Counted from the first letter of the stretch, positions 24,043 through 32,263 are shown. The stretch is 39,272 nucleotides of DNA from Desulfobacteraceae bacterium (GCA_013619155.1 JABXKT010000014.1:1-39272), one strand, 5' to 3'. Notes: a model not told the origin generated them from the letters alone. Translations and numbers: made by a program.

Positions 24043-26196
24043 ATGGTGAAAAATGGACGGGCCCTGGGAGTCTCTCTGCTCATCGCCGGTGTGGCTACGC
24101 TTTTTATGGGACTCTTCTCCCTCTCCCCCCTCTATCAGAATATGCAAAATGCCGCCTCTGATGCCGCCCTGCGCGTGGTGACCCCGAAGGGGATGGCCGA
24201 CCCGGATATCGTGGTGGTGGCCATTGATGACGTCTCTATCCGAAATCTCTCCGATGCCTATCGGGTGAACTGGCCGTGGCCCCGTGAATTCTATGGGCTG
24301 GTGACCCGCTATCTCTCCGAGGCGGGGGCGCGTGCCATTGTCTTTGATATGCTCTTTAGCGAAGGGGAGGTGGATCGCTTGGATGTGGATGCCGCCGCCT
24401 CGGAGCAGGCCTTTGCCGATGCCATTGACGAGAGCGGTGCCGTGGTGCTGGGATCGGTGGTGGAAAAGGGGACGGGGCTGGGCAGGGATCTCTCTGCCCG
24501 GGACCCTGGTATGGTATTTGAAAATAGTGCGGCCCTTCCCGCCCCTCTCTACGAGGGACTCACCCCGCCCATTCCCTCTTTGGCCCGCCACGCCGCCATC
24601 GGTGTGGTCAATTTTCTCTCCGACAGTGACGGCACGGTCCGGCGCATGCCCCTTTTTTTCCGAGTGGGATCGCGCCTCTACCCCCAGCTGGCCTTTGCCG
24701 CTTATCTGGTGGCCTCCGGGGATCGGGTCCTCTCGTACGATGAGGATCGACGGGCGCTGGTCACCGTGAAGCGTACCTTTGCCCTGGACGCTTCGGGCCA
24801 TCACACCATCTTCTGGCATGGTTTAGGGGGCAGCCAGGGGAGTTACCGCTACGACAGCTTCTATGACACCTTGCGCTCTGCCGTTCAGGCGATGAACGGG
24901 GAGGCTCCCGTGATACCCCGGGAGGCGTACCGGGGAAAGTCGGTGGTGATCTGTGGCACGGCCTCGGGGTTGACGGATCTGAAGAGCACCCCCTTTACAC
25001 CGCTGGCCCCCTATCCCGGCGGAGAGATTCAGGCCACCCTCCTCGATAACTACCTCCATGGGCGCGGTCTGCCCTCCCTGGGCAGAGGTCAGACCCTGGT
25101 GTGCGCCCTTATCATCGCCTTCATATCGGTGGGGCTTTTTTTGACCCGCCCCTTTCTCATCTCCCTTTTGGCCACCGTGTTGCTCTCGGTGGGGGTTATC
25201 GGGGGGAGCTATCTTCTCTACCGGGTTTTTTTTATCGCCGCCGACTTTATCCTCCCTCTGGCCACCCTGGGGCTCTCCGGATCCGCTGCCGCTGTTTATC
25301 GTATGGTGACGGAAGGGGCGGCCAAGCGGCAGATGCGCCGGGTCTTCTCCCGGTATCTCCACGAAGATGTCATCGATGCCATGATGAAGCACCCCGATCG
25401 GGTCTCCCTGGACGGGGTGGAGTGTTCAGGCACGGTTCTCTTTACCGATCTTCAGGGGTTTACCACCTTTGCCGAGGACAAGAGTCCCCGGGAGCTGGTG
25501 ACGGTATTAAATGATTATTTTCAGGTGATCACAGATATCGTGCTGGACCAGGGGGGGATGCTGGATAAGTATACGGGAGACGGTATCATGGCCATTTTTG
25601 GGGCGCCCGTGGCGTGTGAGAACCATGCCCGGGCGGCATGTGAGGTGATTCTGGCCTTTCGCCGGGAGCGGGTGAATGAGAAGATCCCCTCAACGCGGGG
25701 TCCTATTCTCACCCGCATCGGCATCGGCAGCGGTAGCATGGTGGTGGGGAACTTAGGAAGCCGGCGTCGTATGGATTTTACCGCCATCGGTGATACCGTG
25801 AATCTTGCCGCTCGTCTGGAAGGGGTGAACAAGGCGTATGGTACCACCAATATCCTCTCGGAGGCGAGCTGGGAGTCGGTGAGAGATGAGTACTACTTTC
25901 GAGAGCTCGACCATATCCGGGTGAAGGGTAAGCTTCGGCCGGTTCGGGTCTTTACCCTGGTGGACCGGATCGAGGGGATGTCGGCCCCCATGCTGGCCAT
26001 CGAGGCGGCCTTTGGCCAGGCCCTATCCGCGTATCGCCGGAAGCGCTGGGATGAAGCCATGGACCGATTCGAACGGGTGCTGGCCCTGGCCCCCGATGAT
26101 GGCCCCAGTATCGCCTATATCGAGCGATGCCAGCTTCTGAAGCAAACCCCCGGCCTGGTGGATGCCGATGGGGTGTTTACCTTTCAGACCAAATAG
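24043..26196 (+). CDS. CHASE2-domain adenylate cyclase (class III)
   Basis: 717 residues from ATG 24043, with GGGAGG ahead. An N-terminal membrane helix, then a CHASE2 extracytoplasmic sensor (about 45-340; VVVAIDDVSIRNL and RYLSEAGARAIVFDMLFSE are typical), and three closely spaced helices (about 350-430). The class III cyclase domain has the metal Asp motifs VLFTDLQGFTTFAE and DKYTGDGIMAIFG, the Lys before YTGDG and Asp in MDFTAIGDTVNLAARLE; Lys plus Asp predicts ATP rather than GTP, and Asn/Arg of the transition-state pair are present. A short TPR-like end follows (YRRKRWDEAMDRFERVLALAP). Likely makes cAMP in response to an external signal. A family-1 hairpin element follows in sense. Confidence 0.93.
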   Translation: MVKNGRALGVSLLIAGVATLFMGLFSLSPLYQNMQNAASDAALRVVTPKGMADPDIVVVAIDDVSIRNLSDAYRVNWPWPREFYGLVTRYLSEAGARAIVFDMLFSEGEVDRLDVDAAASEQAFADAIDESGAVVLGSVVEKGTGLGRDLSARDPGMVFENSAALPAPLYEGLTPPIPSLARHAAIGVVNFLSDSDGTVRRMPLFFRVGSRLYPQLAFAAYLVASGDRVLSYDEDRRALVTVKRTFALDASGHHTIFWHGLGGSQGSYRYDSFYDTLRSAVQAMNGEAPVIPREAYRGKSVVICGTASGLTDLKSTPFTPLAPYPGGEIQATLLDNYLHGRGLPSLGRGQTLVCALIIAFISVGLFLTRPFLISLLATVLLSVGVIGGSYLLYRVFFIAADFILPLATLGLSGSAAAVYRMVTEGAAKRQMRRVFSRYLHEDVIDAMMKHPDRVSLDGVECSGTVLFTDLQGFTTFAEDKSPRELVTVLNDYFQVITDIVLDQGGMLDKYTGDGIMAIFGAPVACENHARAACEVILAFRRERVNEKIPSTRGPILTRIGIGSGSMVVGNLGSRRRMDFTAIGDTVNLAARLEGVNKAYGTTNILSEASWESVRDEYYFRELDHIRVKGKLRPVRVFTLVDRIEGMSAPMLAIEAAFGQALSAYRRKRWDEAMDRFERVLALAPDDGPSIAYIERCQLLKQTPGLVDADGVFTFQTK

Positions 26197-26209
26197 GGCG
26201 GCTAAGGCG

Positions 26210-26371
26210 TGGCCTCGCTTGGCCCTGCCGGGAGCCACCCTTTTGCCAATTTTTATGAACTGGGCTTGCCAAACAGATTTTTACCGTGACTATGACGGGC
26301 CTTTGGGCCCGTCATAGTCACATACCTGGGGTCCAGGGGATTTATCTCCTGGCCGCCGGAGGCTTTTTTTT
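26210..26371 (+). repeat. Dispersed hairpin element, family 1, copy 4
   Basis: Begins 13 bases after the cyclase stop: TGGCCTCGCTTGGCCCTGCC. Core hairpin 26286-26321 has arms GTGACTATGACGGGCC and its complement, loop TTTG. Then CTGGGGTCCAGGGG, GGCCGCCGGAGGC and eight T. The core differs from the other copies in at least five base pairs, all compensated. This copy separates the cyclase from the M48 gene and probably ends the cyclase transcript. Confidence 0.9.
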
Positions 26372-26418
26372 GATGAATCAACCAATGGGGCCCGGATTCG
26401 ACGGGCCATGGAGGGCAG

Positions 26419-27621
26419 ATGAGAAAGATTCAATGTGTATCCATAATGGTGGGGCTGCTCTTCTGCGGTACCGCCTTTGCCGAGACCATTCGGGTCTCTT
26501 CGGCATCTCTGCGACAGAAGCCGGGCTCCTTCTATCCTGTGGTGGCCACCCTGGAGAGGGGGGATGAGGTGGTGCTCCTCGACGCCCAGGGCATGTGGCA
26601 TCGGGTGAGCACCGAAAAAAAGGGGCAGGGGTGGCTCTCGAAAAATGCGCTGACGGCTCAAGGCCCCACCATCGACTACGGGAAGATGGCCATGGATGTC
26701 TCGGGACGCCGCATGACCACGGTGATGATTACGGCGGCGGTGAAGGGCTTTTTCGAAAACCGGGTGGATACCGGCTCGATTAATCGGGCTCTTTTTGAGG
26801 CCCCTTTCGTTCGCTATATCACCCCGTCCGATTATGACGCCTTTAAGCGGGAGACCTTTGCCGGCAGAAGTGCCCATGGGGCGTATCTCTTAAAAATTCC
26901 CTTAAGTCCTGTGGGGCCTTTTGTCCTCGATGAGGAGATGATCGCCGCCAGTGCCTATATCACGGGCCGCCTCGCCGCTCCGGGCCTGGTGTCGGATACG
27001 AATCTTGTCGCCTATGTGAACCATGTGGCCCAGCTCATCGTGGAGAGCAGCGAATTTTATGATCTCCCCATCTCGGTGCATGTGGTGGAGACCCCTGACG
27101 TCTTTGCCAATGCCACCCCCATGGGGGTCATCTTGATCTCTCGGGGGATGCTTCGGATCATACGGGGTGAAAATGAGCTGGCCTGCCTTCTGGCCCATGA
27201 ACTCTCCCATGTGACCCTTCACCACGGCATGACCGAGACCGAGGTGCGCCGGTCCAAGATTCATGCCGAAGAGGCCTTCCAAGAGATGGATGAGGCCCTG
27301 GGCAAGGATGAGGGGGAGCAGGAGCTGGACGATATGGCTCTGGATATGTACGAATATGCCATTCGGGGGCGTAAAGAGGCCTACGAACTGGCGGCCGATG
27401 CCCGGGGTATCCTCTACGCCCAACGTGCCGGATACGACCCCTCAGGCATGGCCTCTCTTCTTCTTCGTCTCCAGCGAGGGGAGAGTGCGCCCTCCTGGGA
27501 TGAGCCCCCCTCCCATTGGCGATCCCCCTTCCTGAGCCGTCGTATCGATGCCCTGCCCAAGCGAGCCCCCTCCACGGCGTACGTCAATTTTGGCCGTCGG
27601 TACACCCAGAAGGTAAGGTGA
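26419..27621 (+). CDS. SH3-domain M48-family zinc metalloprotease
   Basis: 400 residues from ATG 26419, with GGAGGG ahead. Signal peptide (to about TAFA, residue 20), then a bacterial SH3 domain (about 22-78: RVSSASLRQKPGSFYPVV..WLSKNAL). The M48 peptidase domain follows: ENELACLLAHELSHVTLHHG holds HExxH (HELSH), and YELAADARGILYAQRAGY gives the third zinc ligand Glu. A peptidase of the BepA/LoiP-like branch; periplasmic or outer-membrane quality control is likely by family. It lies 48 bases after the family-1 element and so probably has its own transcript. Confidence 0.9.
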   Translation: MRKIQCVSIMVGLLFCGTAFAETIRVSSASLRQKPGSFYPVVATLERGDEVVLLDAQGMWHRVSTEKKGQGWLSKNALTAQGPTIDYGKMAMDVSGRRMTTVMITAAVKGFFENRVDTGSINRALFEAPFVRYITPSDYDAFKRETFAGRSAHGAYLLKIPLSPVGPFVLDEEMIAASAYITGRLAAPGLVSDTNLVAYVNHVAQLIVESSEFYDLPISVHVVETPDVFANATPMGVILISRGMLRIIRGENELACLLAHELSHVTLHHGMTETEVRRSKIHAEEAFQEMDEALGKDEGEQELDDMALDMYEYAIRGRKEAYELAADARGILYAQRAGYDPSGMASLLLRLQRGESAPSWDEPPSHWRSPFLSRRIDALPKRAPSTAYVNFGRRYTQKVR

Positions 27622-27622
27622 C

Positions 27623-27840
27623 GGGGCCGCCGGAGGCATCTTTAGCTTGGGTGCCTCCGGCGGCAAGGTGTGCCACCTTGAAAGCAGGTTGCAGATGCGT
27701 TTTACCCCTCGTACCTCGGGGTAAATCACATCCGCCTTGGCTTTTAGATTTACCCAAGATTATCTTTATAAGACCTGTTTATCAAACCCGATCTTTCAAA
27801 TCAGGCAAAAGTTTGGCTCCCGGCAGGGCCGCCGGAGGCA
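27623..27840 (-). repeat. Dispersed hairpin element, family 2, copy 3
   Basis: Minus-strand reading starts GCCTCCGGCGGCCCTGCC (27840), then GCCAAACTTTTGCC, AAAGCCAAGGCGGATG, the hairpin ACCCC/GGGGT (the 20773 copy has GCCCC/GGGGC, compensated), CTTTCAAGGTGG and CTTGCCGCCGGAGGC. It ends in a 13-bp inverted repeat GCCGCCGGAGGCA (27626-27638, 27652-27664). Sense to the decarboxylase gene at 27884-29092, at its 3' end. Confidence 0.88.
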
Positions 27841-27883
27841 TAGATGAATCGTTCGTTTTTTTATTTGTCAGACGGGAAGGATT

Positions 27884-29092
27884 TTATACGAGCACCTCGC
27901 GGAATGTGCCGCGCATGCAGTGGTTGGAGCTCATGGATGAGGCGTAGGCCCCGGCGTTGATGAGGGCCAGGGTGTCCTCTTCGTGAATGGGGGCTAAGGG
28001 GATCTGCTCGGCGAAGATGTCCAGGGCCTCGTTGATATTGCCCACCACGGTGACGGGGGTGGGGCCCCCTTCTCGAAGATGGGTGACCACCGGCTCGAAG
28101 GGGAGGGTGTAGAAGGCCGGCTCCATGGCGATATTGAACCCACCATCCACGCCGATGTAACGGGTTGTTTGCCGGGTCTCTACGGTGTTGACGCCGAGGA
28201 GGAGAAGGCCGGCATCTTTGGCGATGTAGTCGCCGGGTTCCACCTCGATGGTGAGGCCGGAGCCTTTAAAGACCCTATTGATGACGGCGGCCCAGGCCTT
28301 GAGATCCAAGGGGGTATCGTCTTTGGTGTGGGGGACACCCAGCCCTCCGCCTAGGTTGATTCGCCGGATGCCGGGGAGGGTCTCGGCCACGGTTTTTACC
28401 TCGTTAAGGATCGCTTCCCAGGCGGGCAACTGGTGGGTGAGGTAGCCACAGCCCGTGTGGAGGTGGAGGGTGGTGATGGTGAGCCCGTACTCTGTGGCCG
28501 CATCCAGGGCCTCGCCCATCTGCTCGTGGTAGATGCCGAATTTGGTGGTGCTCTCGCCACTGTAGTGGAGGAGGGCGTTATCCCCATATCCCACCCCCAT
28601 GGCGGGGTTGATGCGTAGCCCGATGGTGCGGCCTGGGGCGCGTTTTCCCAGGCGTCGGATGGTGCTCACGGCATCGCAGTTGATGTGGAGCTGGTCAAAC
28701 CGGAGCAGGGTATCGAGATCCGTGTTGGAGACGGCGGTGGCCGTGTAGGAGATCTGATTCTCCGGGATCCCGCAGGCCATGGCGTGCATCACCTCCTCGG
28801 GGGAGCAGGCGTCGATACCGCAGAGTCCCTCGCTGGCCATGAGGGTGAGGATCGGTGCAAAGCGGTTGGCCTTCATGGCGTAGTAGAGGCACGAGGGGAG
28901 TCCGGTGGCCTTAAGTGCCCCTTGGATGCGGGCAAGATTTGCCCGGATACGCGCTGCACTGTAGAGGAAGGTGGGGGTCCCGAAGCGGTGGGCCAGCTCC
29001 TGGGTCTTCCTGCCTGCAAAGGTGAGGCTTCTGGCATCATAGCCGAGGTCAGGGCGTTCCCACCAGAAGGGTCTTTTGATGGGATTAACCAT
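27884..29092 (-). CDS. Fold-III PLP decarboxylase related to diaminopimelate decarboxylase, active-site variant
   Basis: 402 residues. PLP-binding Lys in YYAMKANR (Lys74), HLHTGCG, and the phosphate-binding INLGGGLGVPH show the LysA/ODC-like alanine-racemase fold. Two substrate motifs deviate. Where LysA has CESxD, this protein has NEALD in VVGNINEALD, so the Cys acid is replaced by Asn; and EPGR is EPGD (VEPGDYIAK). Glu and Asp of the first motif are kept. I therefore do not call it lysA; substrate may be another basic amino acid or a derivative. The ATG overlaps the stop of a SET-domain gene by 8 bases, implying coupled expression. Length is close to LysA (about 415). Confidence 0.8.
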   Translation of the reverse strand: MVNPIKRPFWWERPDLGYDARSLTFAGRKTQELAHRFGTPTFLYSAARIRANLARIQGALKATGLPSCLYYAMKANRFAPILTLMASEGLCGIDACSPEEVMHAMACGIPENQISYTATAVSNTDLDTLLRFDQLHINCDAVSTIRRLGKRAPGRTIGLRINPAMGVGYGDNALLHYSGESTTKFGIYHEQMGEALDAATEYGLTITTLHLHTGCGYLTHQLPAWEAILNEVKTVAETLPGIRRINLGGGLGVPHTKDDTPLDLKAWAAVINRVFKGSGLTIEVEPGDYIAKDAGLLLLGVNTVETRQTTRYIGVDGGFNIAMEPAFYTLPFEPVVTHLREGGPTPVTVVGNINEALDIFAEQIPLAPIHEEDTLALINAGAYASSMSSNHCMRGTFREVLV

Positions 29093-29585
29093 GGATAGAG
29101 GCCTGCATGTTTTGGGTGGTTGCTTTGAATTTTTTTAAGTAGATATGCCCCTCCTCGTTGATGGCCTCAACCTGGCCGGTGATCCACTGTCGGCACTCCT
29201 CGGCCTGGCAGGCGCAGGGAAATTGGCGGTAGAGGATATCCTCGGTGGAGGTGTAATCCATGGTGAGGGCCTCTCCGGAGGCGATATCCTTTATTGCCCA
29301 CATGGTGAGGGTCTCCATGTCGAGGAGGACGTTAGGGGCGCAGGAGTGGAGGAGGTAGCCCACAAAATAGGGGTCGTGAAGGTGTTTGGTGGGGTTGATC
29401 TGAAGGGTGTGGAGTTTCACTTCATCGAGGACCTCTCCGGTAAATCGGGCCATCTGTTCGCCTTTTTCAAAGGGGCGTCGGGTAAAGAGCCCGAACCCTT
29501 TCTCCTCGCCGGCTTCGGAGACAAAAAAATCTTTCCGAGTGGGGTATTCATCCGGTTCGTCGATGGTGTGAGGGTAGATCTGCAT
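29085..29585 (-). CDS. SET-domain protein (lysine methyltransferase fold)
   Basis: 166 residues from ATG 29585, single SET domain with a small post-SET Cys cluster. GFGLFTRRPFEKGEQMARF is the first SET strand pair, YLLHSCAPNVLLD corresponds to NHSCxPN, and SGEALTMDYTS contains the catalytic Tyr region. CACQAEECRQWI is a Cys-rich post-SET (CxCx4C type) likely to bind zinc with another Cys. SET proteins transfer methyl groups from SAM to lysine; the bacterial target is unknown. Stop overlaps the decarboxylase start, so the two may act together. Confidence 0.85.
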   Translation of the reverse strand: MQIYPHTIDEPDEYPTRKDFFVSEAGEEKGFGLFTRRPFEKGEQMARFTGEVLDEVKLHTLQINPTKHLHDPYFVGYLLHSCAPNVLLDMETLTMWAIKDIASGEALTMDYTSTEDILYRQFPCACQAEECRQWITGQVEAINEEGHIYLKKFKATTQNMQASIHG

Positions 29586-29656
29586 ACATTCTCCTAAAAT
29601 CGATTTCGCTCATGCTTTTCCCCGGGGTGTGTTCCGGGGTATTATCTGGTGTGGTT

Positions 29657-30790
29657 TTAGTCAAACAGGGACATCTGGCCCGGTCTCTTTGTCCCCTCTT
29701 TTTTTTCGGACTCTGGGTCGGGGGTCCTTCGGGGGATGGGCGTCTCTGGAGTAAAGGGCGCGTGCTCTGCGGTAAATTGCACGATATCGCCGGTGACGGC
29801 AAGGGCCAGGGGCAGAACCATCTCTCTTTCTTGGGCGGTGATTACGGGCAGATTCCATGTGCTGTGGGTGTGTTTCATCGTTTTTCCCGACGCGAGCCTC
29901 TCCTTTACGAAACGCTGGTGTCCCTCAAAACGGTCACGGCATATCTGGTGGGAGAGCTCTGGTGCCCGGTGGGCTCTCTCGCAGGCGAGGGGGGCCAGCC
30001 CCTCTTCTGTCTCGTACGAGACACTGTGTCTGCCCGTCACCATGGCCGCCTGCATGGTGGTGCCCGTGCCTGAAAAGGGGTCTAAAACGGTATCTCCCTG
30101 GGCGGAGTACATCAAGATGAGTCGTAAGGGGAGCTCTAGGGGGTAGGCGGCGCTGCGTTGGCGAATGCTCTTATCTCCAGTCTCCTGGCGAATGCCGTGG
30201 ATATCGCTCCAGGTATCAGAGTACCAGCGGTTACGCTCCTCCCAGAAGATGGCCGATGCCTTCCGGCGCTCTTTTTCCGGGCCGTTTTTAAAGACCCGCT
30301 TTCCCCCGTTACGAAAAATGAGGATGTATTCGTGCTCCTGGGTAATATAAGCTCCAGCAGGAAGCATGCCAGATCCCATGAATTTATTGGGTGAGGTACT
30401 GACCTTGTGCCAGAGGATCTCGGGTAAGGGGGTGAACCCTTTTGCGATCATGGCCATGGTGATGCGTGAATGGTTGGGATAGATGGCGAACTCTCCGCCG
30501 ATGGAACGAGTGGCGTCCCCCATGTTGATGGCCACGAAGCCGCTGGGTGTGACCACCCGGGCCACTTCATCCCAGATGGTATCGAGGTGGCGGTGCATGA
30601 ATTCGAAGGCATCCATCCCGCGGTTCTCTTCCAGGGCTTTTTTGATGGCCGGGTCGTTTCCCGAGAGGGCCTCATCCCACATGGCGATCATGGGGTAGGG
30701 GGGGGAGGTGACCACCAGGTTCACGCTGGCATCTGGGATATTCTTCATGGCCGTTGCCGAGCGAAAATGGGTGGTGTGTGTGGTTTTCAT
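29657..30790 (-). CDS. Solitary site-specific DNA methyltransferase (beta class, N4C/N6A)
   Basis: 377 residues. Catalytic motif IV TSPPYPM near residue 30 precedes the SAM motif DPFSGTGTTMQAA near 240, the beta-class order; SPPY is frequent in N4-cytosine and also in some N6-adenine enzymes, so the base is undecided. NLVVTSPPYPMIAMWDEAL and VLDPFSGTG mark the N6_N4_Mtase family. A C-terminal extension of about 80 residues (after GRHSVSYETEE) is Arg/Pro-rich and unrecognised. No restriction endonuclease gene lies within 3 kb, so it may be an orphan methylase. Start ATG 30790 lacks a clear Shine-Dalgarno. Confidence 0.88.
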   Translation of the reverse strand: MKTTHTTHFRSATAMKNIPDASVNLVVTSPPYPMIAMWDEALSGNDPAIKKALEENRGMDAFEFMHRHLDTIWDEVARVVTPSGFVAINMGDATRSIGGEFAIYPNHSRITMAMIAKGFTPLPEILWHKVSTSPNKFMGSGMLPAGAYITQEHEYILIFRNGGKRVFKNGPEKERRKASAIFWEERNRWYSDTWSDIHGIRQETGDKSIRQRSAAYPLELPLRLILMYSAQGDTVLDPFSGTGTTMQAAMVTGRHSVSYETEEGLAPLACERAHRAPELSHQICRDRFEGHQRFVKERLASGKTMKHTHSTWNLPVITAQEREMVLPLALAVTGDIVQFTAEHAPFTPETPIPRRTPDPESEKKEGTKRPGQMSLFD

Positions 30791-31113
30791 ATAAGGGTGC
30801 TGCCCCTGTTTTTAAATATTTGGTATGTTTGTTGGCAAAATTGGGGGACGCCCCTTCATTTTTTGCGGTGGAGTGGTTCTTTGATCCCATGTGTATCATA
30901 AATAAAATGAGACATATGCCGGGCCGGTCCAGGCCTTAAGAAAAGACCGCTCACGGGCGGTCTCTCTGGCCTTTTTGGGCCGGTTTAGGCGGCTATAAAA
31001 AATAGCGGAGCGGTACACGTCTCTTAAGAAGGTCCCTTCCCCTTTATCTTTTTTCTTCAGAACCCATGGGGCGCTTCAGGGAAGGGACCCGCACTCATGC
31101 CATGGCGGTGGCA
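30791..31113. other. 323-bp intergenic region with two hairpins
   Basis: Contains AGACCGC/GCGGTCT (30953-30971), flanked by GGCC-rich segments, and an 11-bp inverted repeat GGTCCCTTCCC (31031-31041)/GGGAAGGGACC (31079-31089) with a 37-base gap, just 3' of the LOG gene. No gene recognised. Confidence 0.5.
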
Positions 31114-31764
31114 TCAGTCTTTCTTGCTCTCCTTGACGAAGCCCAGGATCTCTTGGGGATCATCGGTGATTTTAATAATATCCAGGTCTTTTTCGCTGAT
31201 GGTGCCCTCTTCCAGCATTCGGGCCTTGACCCAGTCGATGAGGCCACTCCAGTATTCGGTGCCGAAGAGGATCAGGGGTAGGGGCATGACGCGCTGGGTC
31301 TGGATGAGGGTGACCGCCTCGAAGAGCTCGTCTAAGGTGCCGAAGCCACCGGGCATGATCACATAGGCCGAGGCGTATTTGACGAACATCACCTTGCGAA
31401 TGAAGAAATAGTTAAATTCGACACTGATGTTCGCGTAGGGGTTCGGTTTCTGCTCGAAGGGGAGGTTGATGTTGAGCCCGACGGATTTGCCTCCCGCCTC
31501 GGTGGCTCCCCGGTTGGCCGCCTCCATGATGCCGCCGCCGCCCCCGGTGATGATATTGTAGCCGTTTTCTACCAGCAGGGCCGCGATCTCCCGGGCTTTT
31601 TCGTAGTAGGGGGTCCCCGGTTTGGTACGGGCCGAGCCGAAGATGCTGACGGCGGGGCCGAGGTCATGGAGCCTGTCCACCCCTTCTACAAATTCGCCGA
31701 TGATACGGAAGAGTCTCCAGGACTCCTCCAGCTTAAATTCCTCGATGACATACTGATTTTTCAA
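31114..31764 (-). CDS. LOG-family Rossmann-fold protein (TIGR00730 type)
   Basis: 216 residues from TTG 31764, chosen because AGGAG is seven bases upstream and the LOG fold begins there; an open frame up to 31959 would add a Pro/Arg-rich stretch with no family match. Signature ITGGGGGIMEAANRGA and PGGFGTLDELFEAVT (PGGxGTxxE) bind phosphoribosyl nucleotides. Members hydrolyse nucleoside 5'-monophosphates or were annotated as lysine decarboxylases in error. Role here is unknown. Located with a CxxT glutaredoxin-like gene upstream on the same strand. Confidence 0.85.
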   Translation of the reverse strand: MKNQYVIEEFKLEESWRLFRIIGEFVEGVDRLHDLGPAVSIFGSARTKPGTPYYEKAREIAALLVENGYNIITGGGGGIMEAANRGATEAGGKSVGLNINLPFEQKPNPYANISVEFNYFFIRKVMFVKYASAYVIMPGGFGTLDELFEAVTLIQTQRVMPLPLILFGTEYWSGLIDWVKARMLEEGTISEKDLDIIKITDDPQEILGFVKESKKD

Positions 31765-31912
31765 GGCATAGCTCCTGTTCGTTGTGGCATAGCACCCATA
31801 TTTTCTGGGGTATTCCAGAAGGGGCGGAAAGGGGACTTTGGTACGCCCCGGGTAACCCGTATCGACCGTGGACTTAACTATCGGCAACCTGCCGAATTGG
31901 GCCTTAAGCCCG

Positions 31913-32131
31913 TCAGTTTTTGCCCTGCCATCCGGTGGTGACGCCCTCGTCTGTGACAATTACCGGGATCTTTCGTTCTCCCATGGAGAGGACCAGCATT
32001 TTATTCATCATATCCGGACGTTTAATGACGTCGATATAGGTCACCTCGGCGCCTCTCTTTGTCCAGGCCTCCACGGCTGCCTGGGTAAAAGGGCACTTCT
32101 CTTTGCCATAAATAGTAACCGACTGTTTCAT
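31913..32131 (-). CDS. Glutaredoxin-like protein with CxxT active site
   Basis: 72 residues from ATG 32131, with GGAGG 8 bases upstream. MKQSVTIYGKEKCPFTQAAV is the thioredoxin-fold beta-alpha start; the active site is CPFT rather than CPYC, giving a single-Cys CxxT centre. IPVIVTDEG provides the cis-Pro loop. Short for glutaredoxin (about 80-85), missing part of the last helix. It could be an oxidoreductase or an S-glutathionyl/thiol carrier. 148 bases ahead of the LOG gene on the same strand. Confidence 0.8.
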   Translation of the reverse strand: MKQSVTIYGKEKCPFTQAAVEAWTKRGAEVTYIDVIKRPDMMNKMLVLSMGERKIPVIVTDEGVTTGWQGKN

Positions 32132-32233
32132 GGGGCCATCCTCCAGGGGCAAATTGCCTCTGTCTGTGTATGTACGGATAAGTCTAAGTATCTGTGATTA
32201 TTTCTGATCTTAGACAATATTGCCGTTTTCAGA

Positions 32234-32263
32234 TTGACACAAGAAGACGTGCTGTGCTAATAA
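32234..32263 (+). promoter_or_regulatory. Promoter of ptsH-ptsI
   Basis: TTGACA (32234-32239), 18 bases, TAATAA (32258-32263), about 50 bases ahead of the HPr start. A palindrome GTCTAAG..CTTAGAC (32180-32186, 32207-32213) lies just upstream, between the divergent genes, and may be an operator. Confidence 0.55.

Noticed and set aside
27884-29092. Calling this gene lysA
   Set aside because: CESxD Cys and EPGR Arg are replaced (Asn and Asp), so DAP decarboxylase activity is not supported.
31765-31959. N-terminal extension of the LOG protein
   Set aside because: AGGAG and TTG 31764 fit the family's usual start; the extension is Pro/Arg-rich and without match.
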